Assembly (NCBI RefSeq): GCF_019799925.1
Contig: NZ_JABGCG010000002.1
Span: forward strand, 62,001-126,000
DNA from: Blastococcus sp. CPCC 205250
Lineage (GTDB): Bacteria; Actinomycetota; Actinomycetes; Mycobacteriales; Geodermatophilaceae
Length of the DNA: 64,000 nucleotides
Reading direction: 5' to 3'
Position 1 is the first letter of the stretch. The number at the start of each line of letters is the position of its first letter. The position numbers were made by a program, and so were the translations under genes. The notes under the pieces are model-generated. The model saw only the letters and a program-made list of their open reading frames with translations. It was not told where the DNA came from and made no database searches. Positions 50,617-59,289 of this stretch are shown here, one piece after another.

Positions 50617-52752
50617 ATGTCCGCACTCATCACGCGCGAGCTCGTCGCGCTGGACACCGCCCTCGGCGCCGACAAGGAGGCCGTGGTGCGCCGGCTGGCG
50701 GCCCTGGTCGCCGGCACCGGCCGGGCCACCTCCGCCGAGGACCTCGCCGGCGACGCCCTCGCCCGCGAGGGACAGGCCGCGACCGGCCTGCCCGGCGGCA
50801 TCGCCATCCCGCACTGCCGGTCGGCCGCGGTGACCGAGGCCTCCCTGGCCTTCGCCCGCCTCTCCCCCGGCGTGGCCTGGGGTGCTCCCGACGGCCCGGC
50901 GGACCTCGTCTTCCTCATCGCGGCCCCGGCACACGGCGACGCCGACCACCTGACGCTGCTGACCGCGCTCGCCCGCGCGCTCGTGCGCCCGGAGTTCGTG
51001 GCCTCGCTGCGCGCCGCCGGCTCGGCCGACGACGTGGTCGCCCTCGTGCAGGACGTCGTCGCGCCCCAGCCCGCCGCGACCGCCGCCGCAGCGCCCGCCG
51101 CACCGCCGGCAGCCGCGGCGCCCGCCGCCACCCCGGCGGCCGCGCCCACCGCCGCGACCCGCAGCCTCGTCGCGGTCACGGCCTGCCCGACCGGCATCGC
51201 GCACACCTACATGGCCGCCGACAAGCTCGCCGCCGCGGCGTCGGCCGCGGGCGTCGTCCTGCACGTGGAGACGCAGGGCTCGTCCGGCTCCACCCCGCTG
51301 GACCCGGCGGTCATCCGCGCCGCGGACGCCGTCGTGTTCGCCGTGGACGTGGGCGTCAAGGACCGCGAGCGGTTCGCCGGCAAGCCCGTCGTCCAGTCGG
51401 GGACCAAGCGGGCGATCAACGAGCCCGACGTGATGATCCGCGAGGCCCTGGCCGCCACCGACGACCCGCAGGCCCGCCGCGTGCCCGGCACCGCCGGCAG
51501 CGCCGAGGACACCGCGTCCGCCGGTCCGCGGCCGGGGACCGCCACGGAGATCCGCCGCTGGCTGCTCACCGGCGTCAGCTACATGATCCCGTTCGTCGCC
51601 GCCGGTGGCCTGCTCATCGCCCTGGGCTTCCTGTTCGGCGGGTACCAGATCGTCAACGGCAACCCCGACGTCGACGACCAGAGCTACGCCCTGAGCTGGG
51701 TGCTGAACAACTCGTTCTTCGACCTGCCGAGCGCGTCGGGCGTCGAGGGCCTGAACGACGGCTTCCTCGGCTACCTGGGCGCCGTCTGCACGGTCCTGGG
51801 TCAGGCCGCGTTCGGCTTCCTGGTCCCGGCACTCGCGGGGTACATCGCCTACGCCATCGCCGACCGGCCCGGCATCGTCCCCGGCTTCGTCGTCGGCGCG
51901 GTCTCGGTCACCGTCGGCGCCGGCTTCATCGGCGGCCTGGTCGGCGGCATCATCGCCGGCTTCGCGGCGCTGTGGATCAGCCGCTGGAAGCTCCCCGCCG
52001 GGGTCCGCGGGCTGCAGCCGGTCGTGATCATCCCGCTGCTGGCGACGCTGATCTCCAGCGGTCTCATGGCCGTCGTCCTCGGCCGGCCGCTCGCCGCGGC
52101 GCTCGAGGGCCTGGGCAACTGGCTGAACGGCCTGACCGGCTCGGCGGCCGTCCTGCTCGGGGTCATCCTCGGCCTGATGATGTGCTTCGACCTCGGCGGC
52201 CCCATCAACAAGGCGGCCTACGTCTTCGCGACCACCGGTCTCACCGCCGCGCTGGCCGGCGAGGGCGGGGAGCAGCAGCTGGTGATCATGGCGACCGTCA
52301 TGGCCGCCGGCATGGTGCCTCCGCTGGCGATGGCCCTGAGCACCGCCGTCCGCCCCCGGCTGTACACGCCCGCGGAGCGCGACAGCGGCAAGGCCGCCTG
52401 GCTGCTGGGCCTGTCGTTCATCTCCGAGGGCGCCATCCCGTTCGCCGCGGCCGACCCGCTGCGGGTCATCCCGTCGATGATGCTGGGCGGCGCCACGACC
52501 GGCGCGATCGTGGCCGGCAGCGGCGTGGAGCTGCAGGCCCCGCACGGCGGCATCTTCGTGTTCTTCGCGATGAACGGCGTCCTCTGGTTCGTCCTGGCCC
52601 TCGTCGCCGGGACCGTCGTCGGCGCCGCTGCCGTGACCGTCGCGAAGAGCATCGGCCGGCCGAAGGCGGACGTCGTCCCCGAGGACGCGGTCGACCTGGC
52701 CCACGCCCACGCGGCCACCAGCACCGTCCCCGCCCAGCCGGTCCGCGCCTGA
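50617..52752 (+). CDS. fruA: Fructose PTS transporter, fused IIA-IIB-IIC
   Basis: A 711-residue protein in the order EIIA (1-150, phospho-His66 in AIPHCRS), a Pro/Ala linker (151-180), EIIB (182-285, phospho-Cys190 in TACPTGIAHTYMAAD) and membrane EIIC (310-690). EIIC has about nine to ten helices with CFDLGGPINKAAYVF and ISEGAIPFAAADPLRVIP. It imports fructose as fructose-1-phosphate. ATG at 50617 has CCGGAG nine nt upstream. HPr follows after 47 nt. Confidence 0.95.
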   Translation: MSALITRELVALDTALGADKEAVVRRLAALVAGTGRATSAEDLAGDALAREGQAATGLPGGIAIPHCRSAAVTEASLAFARLSPGVAWGAPDGPADLVFLIAAPAHGDADHLTLLTALARALVRPEFVASLRAAGSADDVVALVQDVVAPQPAATAAAAPAAPPAAAAPAATPAAAPTAATRSLVAVTACPTGIAHTYMAADKLAAAASAAGVVLHVETQGSSGSTPLDPAVIRAADAVVFAVDVGVKDRERFAGKPVVQSGTKRAINEPDVMIREALAATDDPQARRVPGTAGSAEDTASAGPRPGTATEIRRWLLTGVSYMIPFVAAGGLLIALGFLFGGYQIVNGNPDVDDQSYALSWVLNNSFFDLPSASGVEGLNDGFLGYLGAVCTVLGQAAFGFLVPALAGYIAYAIADRPGIVPGFVVGAVSVTVGAGFIGGLVGGIIAGFAALWISRWKLPAGVRGLQPVVIIPLLATLISSGLMAVVLGRPLAAALEGLGNWLNGLTGSAAVLLGVILGLMMCFDLGGPINKAAYVFATTGLTAALAGEGGEQQLVIMATVMAAGMVPPLAMALSTAVRPRLYTPAERDSGKAAWLLGLSFISEGAIPFAAADPLRVIPSMMLGGATTGAIVAGSGVELQAPHGGIFVFFAMNGVLWFVLALVAGTVVGAAAVTVAKSIGRPKADVVPEDAVDLAHAHAATSTVPAQPVRA

Positions 52753-52799
52753 TCCGGCAGGCTCGACCCCAGCGTCCCCAGCAGCGAGGAGAGGCACTG

Positions 52800-53060
52800 A
52801 TGCCCAGTCAGACCGTCACCGTCGGTTCCCGCGTCGGGCTGCACGCCCGGCCGGCGGCCCTGATCGCGGAGGCCGTCGCCAAGAGCGGCGTCCCGGTCAC
52901 CCTGGCCACCCCCGGCGGTGCGCCCGTCGACGGCGGGTCCGCGCTGATGATCATGACCCTCGGCGCCAAGCAGGGCTCCGAGGTCGTCGTCACCAGCGAC
53001 GACGAGGCCGCCCTGGCCGAGATCGCCGGTCTGGTGGCCGCCGACCTCGACGCCGAGTAG
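52800..53060 (+). CDS. ptsH: Phosphocarrier protein HPr
   Basis: An 86-residue HPr with phospho-acceptor His15 in VGLHARPAA and the second conserved block GGSALMIMTLGAKQG. It carries phosphate from enzyme I to the EIIA domain. GCGAGGAGAGG precedes the ATG. It is the last gene of the operon, followed by two hairpins. Confidence 0.95.
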   Translation: MPSQTVTVGSRVGLHARPAALIAEAVAKSGVPVTLATPGGAPVDGGSALMIMTLGAKQGSEVVVTSDDEAALAEIAGLVAADLDAE

Positions 53061-53076
53061 CCGCGAGAACGACGAC

Positions 53077-53110
53077 GGCGCCCGTCCCCTCGGCCGAGGG
53101 GGCGGGCGCC
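53077..53110 (+). terminator. Hairpin terminator after ptsH
   Basis: Stem GGCGCCCG then CCCCTC pairs with GAGGGG then CGGGCGCC, loop GGCC, 16 nt after the ptsH stop. Confidence 0.75.
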
Positions 53111-53127
53111 GGCACGGACCTCGTCCT

Positions 53128-53155
53128 CCTCACCCCTCGCACGCTCGGGGTGAGG
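53128..53155 (-). terminator. Hairpin terminator after the SRPBCC gene
   Basis: Stem CCTCACCCC / GGGGTGAGG, about 10-nt loop, 22 nt past the leftward stop at 53178. Confidence 0.65.
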
Positions 53156-53177
53156 CCCTGGACGACGCCGCGAACGC

Positions 53178-53645
53178 CTACGGCTGGTCGGGCCGCGAGA
53201 CGTCGCCGCGCCAGGCGCCGGTCTCGGTGCCACGGGCCTCGATGAACTCCTTGAACCGCTTGGCGTCGGCCTTGATCTGCCGGTCGTCGAAGCCGAGCGC
53301 GGCGCCGGCCTTCTCGACCAGGCCCTGGGGCTCCCAGTCGATCTGGATCATGACGCGGGTCTTGGTGTCGTCGAGGCGGTGGAAGGTCACCACACCGGCG
53401 TGCTTGGCGTCACCGCCGGTGCTGGTCCACGCCACGCGCTCCTCGGGGTGCTGCTCGGTGATCTCCGCGTCGAACTCGCGCTTCACACCGTCGATGCTGG
53501 TGACCCAGTGGGTGTGGGTGTCGTCGATCTGGGTGATCCGCTCGACGCCGCCCATGAACTGGGGGAACGACTCGAACTGCGTCCACTGGTCGTAGGCGAC
53601 CCGGATCGGGACGTCGACGTCGACGGACTCCTGCACGCTGGCCAC
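53178..53645 (-). CDS. SRPBCC-family protein (polyketide cyclase/dehydrase type)
   Basis: A 155-residue START/Bet v 1-like protein: VDVDVPIRVAYDQWTQFESF, FMGGVERITQIDDTHTHWV, then strands ending RVMIQIDWEPQG and a long C-terminal helix (IKADAKRFKEFIEARG). This type is common in actinobacteria as a coat- or stress-associated lipid or small-molecule binder; it is probably not a true cyclase. GTG at 53645 follows AGGAGG. It is monocistronic. Confidence 0.87.
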   Translation of the reverse strand: MASVQESVDVDVPIRVAYDQWTQFESFPQFMGGVERITQIDDTHTHWVTSIDGVKREFDAEITEQHPEERVAWTSTGGDAKHAGVVTFHRLDDTKTRVMIQIDWEPQGLVEKAGAALGFDDRQIKADAKRFKEFIEARGTETGAWRGDVSRPDQP

Positions 53646-53725
53646 GGACGGCCTCCTCTGTCTCGGGATGTCGGTCGAGCCGGACCTACCCCCGTGATCC
53701 CCGCCGGACACACGCGATCCGCAGG

Positions 53726-54898
53726 TCAGAGCAGCGCCGCCGCCAGGCTGCCGCGCACCGGGCGGCCGTCGAGCAGCAGCATCTGGGCCAGGTGGTAGGC
53801 GTCCGGCTGACCGGTCCAGACCGTCGTGGCGACCTCGCCCCGGGCGTCCAGCTCGTGGTGCCAGCTGCCCGTGGCGGGGTCGGCGAAGCGCTCCTCGCCG
53901 TGCGCGCGCCAGGTCCGGGCCAGCCCGGCGTACCGGTCCCGCCCGGTCACGGCGTGCAGCACAGCTGCCGCCCCGACGGCCTCGCACAGCACCCAGTGCA
54001 TGCGCGCGGCGACGACGGGCCGGTCGGCCCAGTCGAGGGTGTACGGGAACCCGGGCTCGCCGTCGGCCGCCCAGCCCCGCTCGGCCGCCGCGTCGAACAG
54101 GGCGACCGCGTCGTCGAGCAGCCACGGCGGCGCGTCCTCGGCCAGCGCCGCGCGCAGGTGCAGGCACAGCCGCGCCCACTCGAACTGGTGCCCCACCGTG
54201 ACGCCGTACGGCCGGAAGGGGTCGGCCGGCCGGTCGCGGTTGTGCTCGGGCACCGGCTCCCAGTCCGCGGTGAAGTGCTCCGGCAGCCGCCACTGCCGCT
54301 CGCGGGCCCAGCCGTGCACCACCCGCTCGGTGCTGCGCAGCGCCCGGTGCCGCAGCGCCGCCGCGGTCGACGGCTCCTCGGCGGCGAGCGCGTCGGCCGC
54401 GGCGAGCGTGGCCTCCACGCCGTGCATGTTGGCGTTGGCGCCCCGGTAGCCGTCGCACGTCGACCAGTCGCGGGTCCACTCCTCCACCGCCAGGCCGGCG
54501 GCGTCGTCCCAGAAGCGGCCGTCCCAGACGGCCAGCGCCGACCGCAGCAGCTGCCGGCCGTCCTCGATGCCTGCGGCCGTGGCGGTGGCCCCGGCGAGGA
54601 CGGCGAAGGCGTGCACGTACGCGGCCTTGGTGTCGTCGTCCTCCGCCGCCCGCCAGCCGCCGTGCTCGGCGTCGTGCAGCGGTCCGTCCAGCAGGGCCGC
54701 CACGCCGTGCCGGACCAGGTCCGCCGCACCCGGCCGGCCCAGCAGGTGTGCCAGGCCGAAGACGTGGGTCATCCGGGCGACGACGTAGGTCTCCTGCGGC
54801 CGGTCCAGCAGCGCCCCGTCGTCCCCCAGGTGCCCGAAGCCGCCCTCGGGCACCCGGGAGCGGGCGGCGAAGGCCAGCAGCCCGTCGAGGTCGGTCAC
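53726..54898 (-). CDS. AGE-family (N-acylglucosamine 2-epimerase/ketose isomerase) protein
   Basis: A 390-residue (alpha/alpha)6-barrel protein of the AGE superfamily. The family's catalytic His pattern can be placed in GVTVGHQFEWARL and TGSWHHELDA, with substrate-site aromatic runs (FWDDAAG, RGANANMHGVEA). Relatives isomerise mannose, fructose or glucose, or epimerise N-acylglucosamine. The gene starts 3 nt after the E2 stop, so it is read as the last gene of the dehydrogenase operon, an unexpected partner. Confidence 0.87.
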   Translation of the reverse strand: MTDLDGLLAFAARSRVPEGGFGHLGDDGALLDRPQETYVVARMTHVFGLAHLLGRPGAADLVRHGVAALLDGPLHDAEHGGWRAAEDDDTKAAYVHAFAVLAGATATAAGIEDGRQLLRSALAVWDGRFWDDAAGLAVEEWTRDWSTCDGYRGANANMHGVEATLAAADALAAEEPSTAAALRHRALRSTERVVHGWARERQWRLPEHFTADWEPVPEHNRDRPADPFRPYGVTVGHQFEWARLCLHLRAALAEDAPPWLLDDAVALFDAAAERGWAADGEPGFPYTLDWADRPVVAARMHWVLCEAVGAAAVLHAVTGRDRYAGLARTWRAHGEERFADPATGSWHHELDARGEVATTVWTGQPDAYHLAQMLLLDGRPVRGSLAAALL

Positions 54899-54901
54899 CG
54901 C

Positions 54902-56395
54902 CTAGAACGCCAGCGCGGCTGCCGGGTCGTGCAGCACCGCGCCGACGTCGGCGAGGAACCGGCTGCCGAGCTCGCCGTCGACCACCCGGTGGTCGAACGA
55001 CAGCGCCAGGGTGGTGACCTGGCGCGGGACGACCCGGCCCTTGTGCACCCACGGCATCGGCCGCACGGCGCCGAAGGCCAGGATCGCCGACTCCCCCGGG
55101 TTGAGGATGGGGGTGCCGGTGTCCACGCCGAAGACGCCGATGTTGGTGATGGTGATCGTGCCGCCGCTCATGTCGGCCGGGGTGGTGCGCCCGGCGCGGG
55201 CGGTCTCGGTCAGCTCGGCCAGCGCGCGGGCCAGGCCGGGCAGTGCGAGCCCGTCCGCGTCCTTGACGTTGGGCACCAGCAGGCCGCGCGGCGTGGCCGC
55301 GGCGATGCCGAGGTGCACGTGCCCCGGGACGACGATCTCCCGGCTCTCCTCCTCCCAGCGCGCGTTCACCATCGGGTGCCGGCGCACCGCGAGCAGCAGG
55401 GCCTTGGCCACGAACAGCAGGGGGCTGACCTTCACGCCGGCGAACTCGGGCCGGGCGGCCAGCCGGCTGCGCAGCTTCATCGTGCGCGTGACGTCGACGG
55501 TCAGGAACTCCGTGACGTGCGGTGCGGTGAAGGCGCTGGCCACCATCGCCGCGGCCGTGTGCTTGCGGACGCCGCTCACCGGGATCCGCGTCTCGCCACC
55601 CCGCGTCGTCCCCGCCGGGGCCACCGCCGGGGCCGTCCCCGCGGCCGCACCCCCGGCCGCCGCGGTGCTCGCGGCCGCGACGTCCGACCGCGTGATCACC
55701 CCGCCCGGCCCGGTGCCGGTCAGCAGGGCCAGGTCGACCCCCAGGTCGCGGGCGAGCTTGCGTACCGGTGGCTTGGCCAGCGGCCGCGGCCGGCCGGTGC
55801 CGTGCGGCGCCGGCCGCGCCGGCACCGCCGCGTCCGCCCGCTCCGTGGCGGCCTGCTCCAGGGCGTGCGCCTCGGCCGCCCGGCCCATCTCCAGGCCGCC
55901 GTGCCGGACCGGCTTGGTGTCCAGGTCGGGCACGGTGGCCAGCAGCGGCGTGCGGGCGGCGGGTGCGCTCGCCGCAGGAGCGGGTGCGGCGGGTGCGGTC
56001 GCCCGGGCCGCGACCGCCGCGCCGGAGCGCCGCGGCCGGCGACGCGCCTCGGTGGTCCGCGGCCCGTAGCCGACCAGGTTGGCCGTCCGCTCGGGCGCGG
56101 CCTGCCCACCGCCGCCGGTACCGCCGGGGGTCTGCCCCCCGGCGTCGTCGTCGGCGGTGTCGATCGTGATGATCGGCGCGCCGACGTCGACCGTGCTGCC
56201 GGCCGCGTGCAGCAGCTCGGTGACGGTGCCGGCGAACGGCGACGGCAGCTCGACGGCGGCCTTGGCCGTCTCCACCTCGCACAGCGGCTGGTTGACCGTC
56301 ACCTCGTCACCGACGGCGACCAGCCACTGCAGGATCTCGCCCTCGGTGAGCCCCTCGCCGACGTCGGGGAGCCGGAACGAGCGCAGCGTCCCCAT
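54902..56395 (-). CDS. 2-oxoacid dehydrogenase E2 (dihydrolipoamide acyltransferase)
   Basis: A 497-residue E2: one lipoyl domain with Lys45 in VETAKAAVEL, a long Ala/Pro/Thr linker, the E1/E3-binding domain (RPLAKPPVRKLARDLGVDLALL), a second linker and the catalytic domain with His and Asp in SFDHRVVDG. It is the core of the branched-chain 2-oxoacid (or pyruvate) dehydrogenase complex. ATG at 56395 is 1 nt from the E1 beta stop. No E3 gene lies in the window. Confidence 0.92.
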   Translation of the reverse strand: MGTLRSFRLPDVGEGLTEGEILQWLVAVGDEVTVNQPLCEVETAKAAVELPSPFAGTVTELLHAAGSTVDVGAPIITIDTADDDAGGQTPGGTGGGGQAAPERTANLVGYGPRTTEARRRPRRSGAAVAARATAPAAPAPAASAPAARTPLLATVPDLDTKPVRHGGLEMGRAAEAHALEQAATERADAAVPARPAPHGTGRPRPLAKPPVRKLARDLGVDLALLTGTGPGGVITRSDVAAASTAAAGGAAAGTAPAVAPAGTTRGGETRIPVSGVRKHTAAAMVASAFTAPHVTEFLTVDVTRTMKLRSRLAARPEFAGVKVSPLLFVAKALLLAVRRHPMVNARWEEESREIVVPGHVHLGIAAATPRGLLVPNVKDADGLALPGLARALAELTETARAGRTTPADMSGGTITITNIGVFGVDTGTPILNPGESAILAFGAVRPMPWVHKGRVVPRQVTTLALSFDHRVVDGELGSRFLADVGAVLHDPAAALAF

Positions 56396-56396
56396 C

Positions 56397-57377
56397 TCAG
56401 AAGCCCATCGCGCGGTCGACGGCGTCGAGCACCCGGTCCAGGTCGGGCAGGTACTCCTCCTCCATGCGCGCCGGCGGGTAGGGCACGTCCCAGCCCCCGA
56501 CCCGCAGCACCGGCGCCTCCAGGGAGTGGAAGCACTCCTCGGTGATCCGGGCGGCGATCTCCGCGCCCATGCCGAGGGTCACCGCCGCCTCGTGCACGAC
56601 GACGCAGCGGCCGGTGCGCCGGACCGAGGCGACCACCGGGTCCAGGTCCAGCGGGGCCAGCGTGCGCAGGTCGACGACCTCGAGCGACCGGCCCTCGCCG
56701 GCCGCGGCCTCGGCGGCCTGCAGCGCCGTCTTCACCATGGGGCCGTAGGCCAGGACGGTGACGTCGTCCCCGCCGCGGACCACGCGGGAGCCGAACAGCG
56801 GCTCGGGGGTCGCGTCGAGGTCGACCTCGGCCTTCTCCCAGTAGCGGCGCTTGGGCTCGAGGAACACGACGGGGTCGGGGCCGGCGATCGCCTGCTGGAT
56901 GCCCCAGTAGGCGTCGACCGGGTTGCTCACCGCCACGACCTTGAGCCCCGGGGTGTGCGCGAAGTACGCCTCCGGGCTCTCGCTGTGGTGCTCCACCGCG
57001 CCGATGCCGCCGCCGAAGGGGATGCGCACGACGACGGGCATCCGCTGCCGGCCGCGCGACCGCGCGGAGATCTTGGCGACCTGCGTGATGATCTGGTTGA
57101 CCGCGGGGAAGACGAAGCCGTCGAACTGGATCTCGCAGACCGGCCGGTAGCCGCGCAGGGCCAGGCCGACGGCGGTGCCCAGGATGCCGGCCTCGGCCAG
57201 CGGGGTGTCGACCACGCGGGCCTCCCCGAAGTCCTTCTGCAGGCCGTCGGTGATGCGGAAGACGCCGCCGAGGCGGCCGATGTCCTCGCCCATGAGCACG
57301 ACCTTCGGGTCGTCCTCCATCGCCCGGCGCAGGCCCAGGTTGAGGGCCTTGCCCAGGGTCAGCGTCTCGGTGGCCAT
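56397..57377 (-). CDS. 2-oxoacid dehydrogenase E1 component, beta subunit
   Basis: A 326-residue E1 beta subunit of normal length with MGEDIGRLGGVFRIT, DTPLAEAGILGTAVGLA, and FGGGIGAVEHHSESPEAYFAHTPGL cut to GAVEHHSESPEAYF, the His-containing substrate loop. It forms the alpha2beta2 thiamine-diphosphate decarboxylase. Its ATG overlaps the E1 alpha stop (TGATG). Confidence 0.93.
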   Translation of the reverse strand: MATETLTLGKALNLGLRRAMEDDPKVVLMGEDIGRLGGVFRITDGLQKDFGEARVVDTPLAEAGILGTAVGLALRGYRPVCEIQFDGFVFPAVNQIITQVAKISARSRGRQRMPVVVRIPFGGGIGAVEHHSESPEAYFAHTPGLKVVAVSNPVDAYWGIQQAIAGPDPVVFLEPKRRYWEKAEVDLDATPEPLFGSRVVRGGDDVTVLAYGPMVKTALQAAEAAAGEGRSLEVVDLRTLAPLDLDPVVASVRRTGRCVVVHEAAVTLGMGAEIAARITEECFHSLEAPVLRVGGWDVPYPPARMEEEYLPDLDRVLDAVDRAMGF

Positions 57378-58507
57378 CAGTGGCTCCCCTCGAACGAGGC
57401 CTGGTAGGCGACGAACTGCTCGCGCTGGGCGGCCAGGGGCGGGGTCTGCTCGGCGTAGACGGAGTCGAACATCGTCTCGGCCGCCGGCGGCTGCATCTGC
57501 ACGGTGCCGCGCCGGACCCGCGCGGCGAGCGCGTCGGCCTCGGCGTCGACCCCGTCGAAGAAGGCGGCGTCGGCCATGCCCTCGTGGGCCAGGTAGACGC
57601 GCAGCCGGGCGATCGGGTCGCGCAGCTTCCACTCCTCCATCTCGTCGGCCAGCCGGTAGCGGCTGGGGTCGTCGGAGGTGGTGTGCGCGCCCATCCGGTA
57701 CGTGAACGCCTCGATGAAGGTGGGGCCCTGGCCCTCCCGCGCGGCGGCGAGCGCCGCACGCGTGACCGCGAGGACGGCGAGGACGTCGTTGCCGTCGACC
57801 CGCACGCCGGGGAAGCCGAAGCCCGACGCCCGCTGGTAGAGCGGCACCCGCGACTGCCGCTCGATCGGCGCGCTGATCGCGTACTGGTTGTTCTGGCAGA
57901 AGAAGACGACCGGCGCCTGGAACGACGCGGCCCAGATCATCGCCTCGTTGACCTCGCCCTGGCTCGTCGCGCCGTCACCGAGGAAGGCGAGGACGGCGCT
58001 CTCCGCGCCGTCGCGCTGCACGCCCATCGCGTAGCCGGTCGCGTGCAGGGTCTGCGCGCCGATGACGATCGTGTAGAGGTTGAAGCCGGTCTCGACCGGG
58101 TCCCAGCCGCCGTTGTCCACCCCGCGGAACAGGCTCATCACGTGCAGCGGGTCCACCCCGCGGACCCAGGCGACGCCGTGCTCCCGGTACGTCGGGAAGG
58201 CCATGTCGTCGGGGCGCAGGGCGTGGGCGGCCCCGACCTGGGCGGCCTCCTGGCCCAGCAGCGACGCCCACAGGCCCAGCTCGCCCTGCCGCTGCAGGGC
58301 GGTGGCCTCGGTGTCCCAGCGGCGGACCAGGACCAGGTCGCGGTAGAGAGCGCGCAGCTCGTCCGGCGACAGGTCGACCGCGTAGGTCGGGTCCGCCACG
58401 CGCTGGCCCTCGGGCGTCAGCAGCTGCACGAGGCCGGGCTGCGGGGGCAGGTGCGGGGCGCCGGCTCCCGGTACGGGGTCGACCACCTCGGTGGGCAGCG
58501 TGGACAT
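57377..58507 (-). CDS. 2-oxoacid dehydrogenase E1 component, alpha subunit
   Basis: A 376-residue E1 alpha subunit with the thiamine-diphosphate motif GDGATSQGEVNEAM...NN and the phosphorylation-loop region RMGAHTTSDDPSRYR. The sequence style and the Lrp-type regulator next door favour branched-chain 2-oxoacids (valine, leucine, isoleucine breakdown and branched fatty-acid primers); pyruvate is not excluded. ATG at 58507 has AGGAG at 8 nt. It is the first gene of the operon. Confidence 0.92.
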   Translation of the reverse strand: MSTLPTEVVDPVPGAGAPHLPPQPGLVQLLTPEGQRVADPTYAVDLSPDELRALYRDLVLVRRWDTEATALQRQGELGLWASLLGQEAAQVGAAHALRPDDMAFPTYREHGVAWVRGVDPLHVMSLFRGVDNGGWDPVETGFNLYTIVIGAQTLHATGYAMGVQRDGAESAVLAFLGDGATSQGEVNEAMIWAASFQAPVVFFCQNNQYAISAPIERQSRVPLYQRASGFGFPGVRVDGNDVLAVLAVTRAALAAAREGQGPTFIEAFTYRMGAHTTSDDPSRYRLADEMEEWKLRDPIARLRVYLAHEGMADAAFFDGVDAEADALAARVRRGTVQMQPPAAETMFDSVYAEQTPPLAAQREQFVAYQASFEGSH

Positions 58508-58656
58508 GGGGCTACTCCTCGTCGTCTCGCGCAGGCCCGGGGTCACCGGAGGGCTGCGGTCGGTGGACGTGCCGTGACGCCGGGGTGTGGCGCCACTCAC
58601 ACCATCGTGACACGACGACCCCCGCCGCGGAGCAGATCACCACCCGGACGAGTGCG

Positions 58657-58691
58657 CAAGCATGCTTGGACGTCCTGAGCAGATCGCTCAG
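58657..58691. promoter_or_regulatory. Two palindromes between the dehydrogenase operon and the Lrp gene
   Basis: CAAGCATGCTTG (58657-58668, perfect) and CTGAGC-N5-GCTCAG (58675-58691, perfect) lie 18 bp apart, with a direct repeat CTTGGACGT around them. They sit in the 218-bp divergent gap, closer to the Lrp gene, and are likely sites for this regulator. Confidence 0.6.
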
Positions 58692-58725
58692 TACTTGGAC
58701 GTGCAGCCATGCCAGACTGCACACC

Positions 58726-59232
58726 GTGCCCACCCTCGACCCCACCGACGCCCGGCTGCTCCAGGCGCTCGACGAGGACCCGCGGGCGTCGGTCATGGCG
58801 CTGTCCCAGCGGCTCGGGCTGGCCCGCAACACCGTGCAGGCCCGGCTCGCCCGGCTGGAGGGCGGCGAGGTGCTCGCCCCCTTCACGGCGCGCCTGCGGC
58901 CCGAGGCCCTGGGCTACCGCCTGGAGGCCTACATGACGGTGCAGGTGGTGCAGCGCAGCCTGAGCGACGTCGGCTCCGCGCTGGGCGCCGTCCCCGAGGT
59001 GCTCGAGGTGACCGCCCTGTCGGGGGCGGCCGACCTGCTGGTGCGCGTCGCCGCCGTCGACGCCGACGACCTGTGGCGGATCAGCGAGCAGGTCCTCGCG
59101 CTGCCCGGCGTCGAGCGGACCGACACGGCGCTGGCGCTGCGCCGCCTGGTCGACCACCGGGTGGCCCCGCTGCTGGAGCGGGCGGCCGGCGGGCCCGACG
59201 GGAGCGGCTCGGACGGGACCCCCGCCGGGTAG
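58726..59232 (+). CDS. Lrp/AsnC-family regulator (BkdR-like)
   Basis: A 168-residue regulator. The AsnC helix-turn-helix (LDPTDARLLQALDEDPRASVMALSQRLGLARNTVQARL cut to its core VMALSQRLGLARNTV) is at about 5-55, followed by the RAM ligand domain. It is divergent from the 2-oxoacid dehydrogenase operon, as BkdR is from bkd genes, so branched-chain amino or oxo acids are likely effectors. GTG at 58726; upstream codons run through the operator palindromes. Confidence 0.9.
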   Translation: MPTLDPTDARLLQALDEDPRASVMALSQRLGLARNTVQARLARLEGGEVLAPFTARLRPEALGYRLEAYMTVQVVQRSLSDVGSALGAVPEVLEVTALSGAADLLVRVAAVDADDLWRISEQVLALPGVERTDTALALRRLVDHRVAPLLERAAGGPDGSGSDGTPAG

Positions 59233-59289
59233 CGTCGGGGCAGGGGTCCGCGGCCGGCCGGCACGTCCCCCGGCCCAGCAGGAGGCCAG

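Noticed and set aside
48603..51206. Upstream extension of the ptsI frame, antisense to fruR, fruK and fruA
   Set aside because: The extension has low-complexity composition, and real genes with catalytic motifs lie on the other strand. ptsI begins at 48602.
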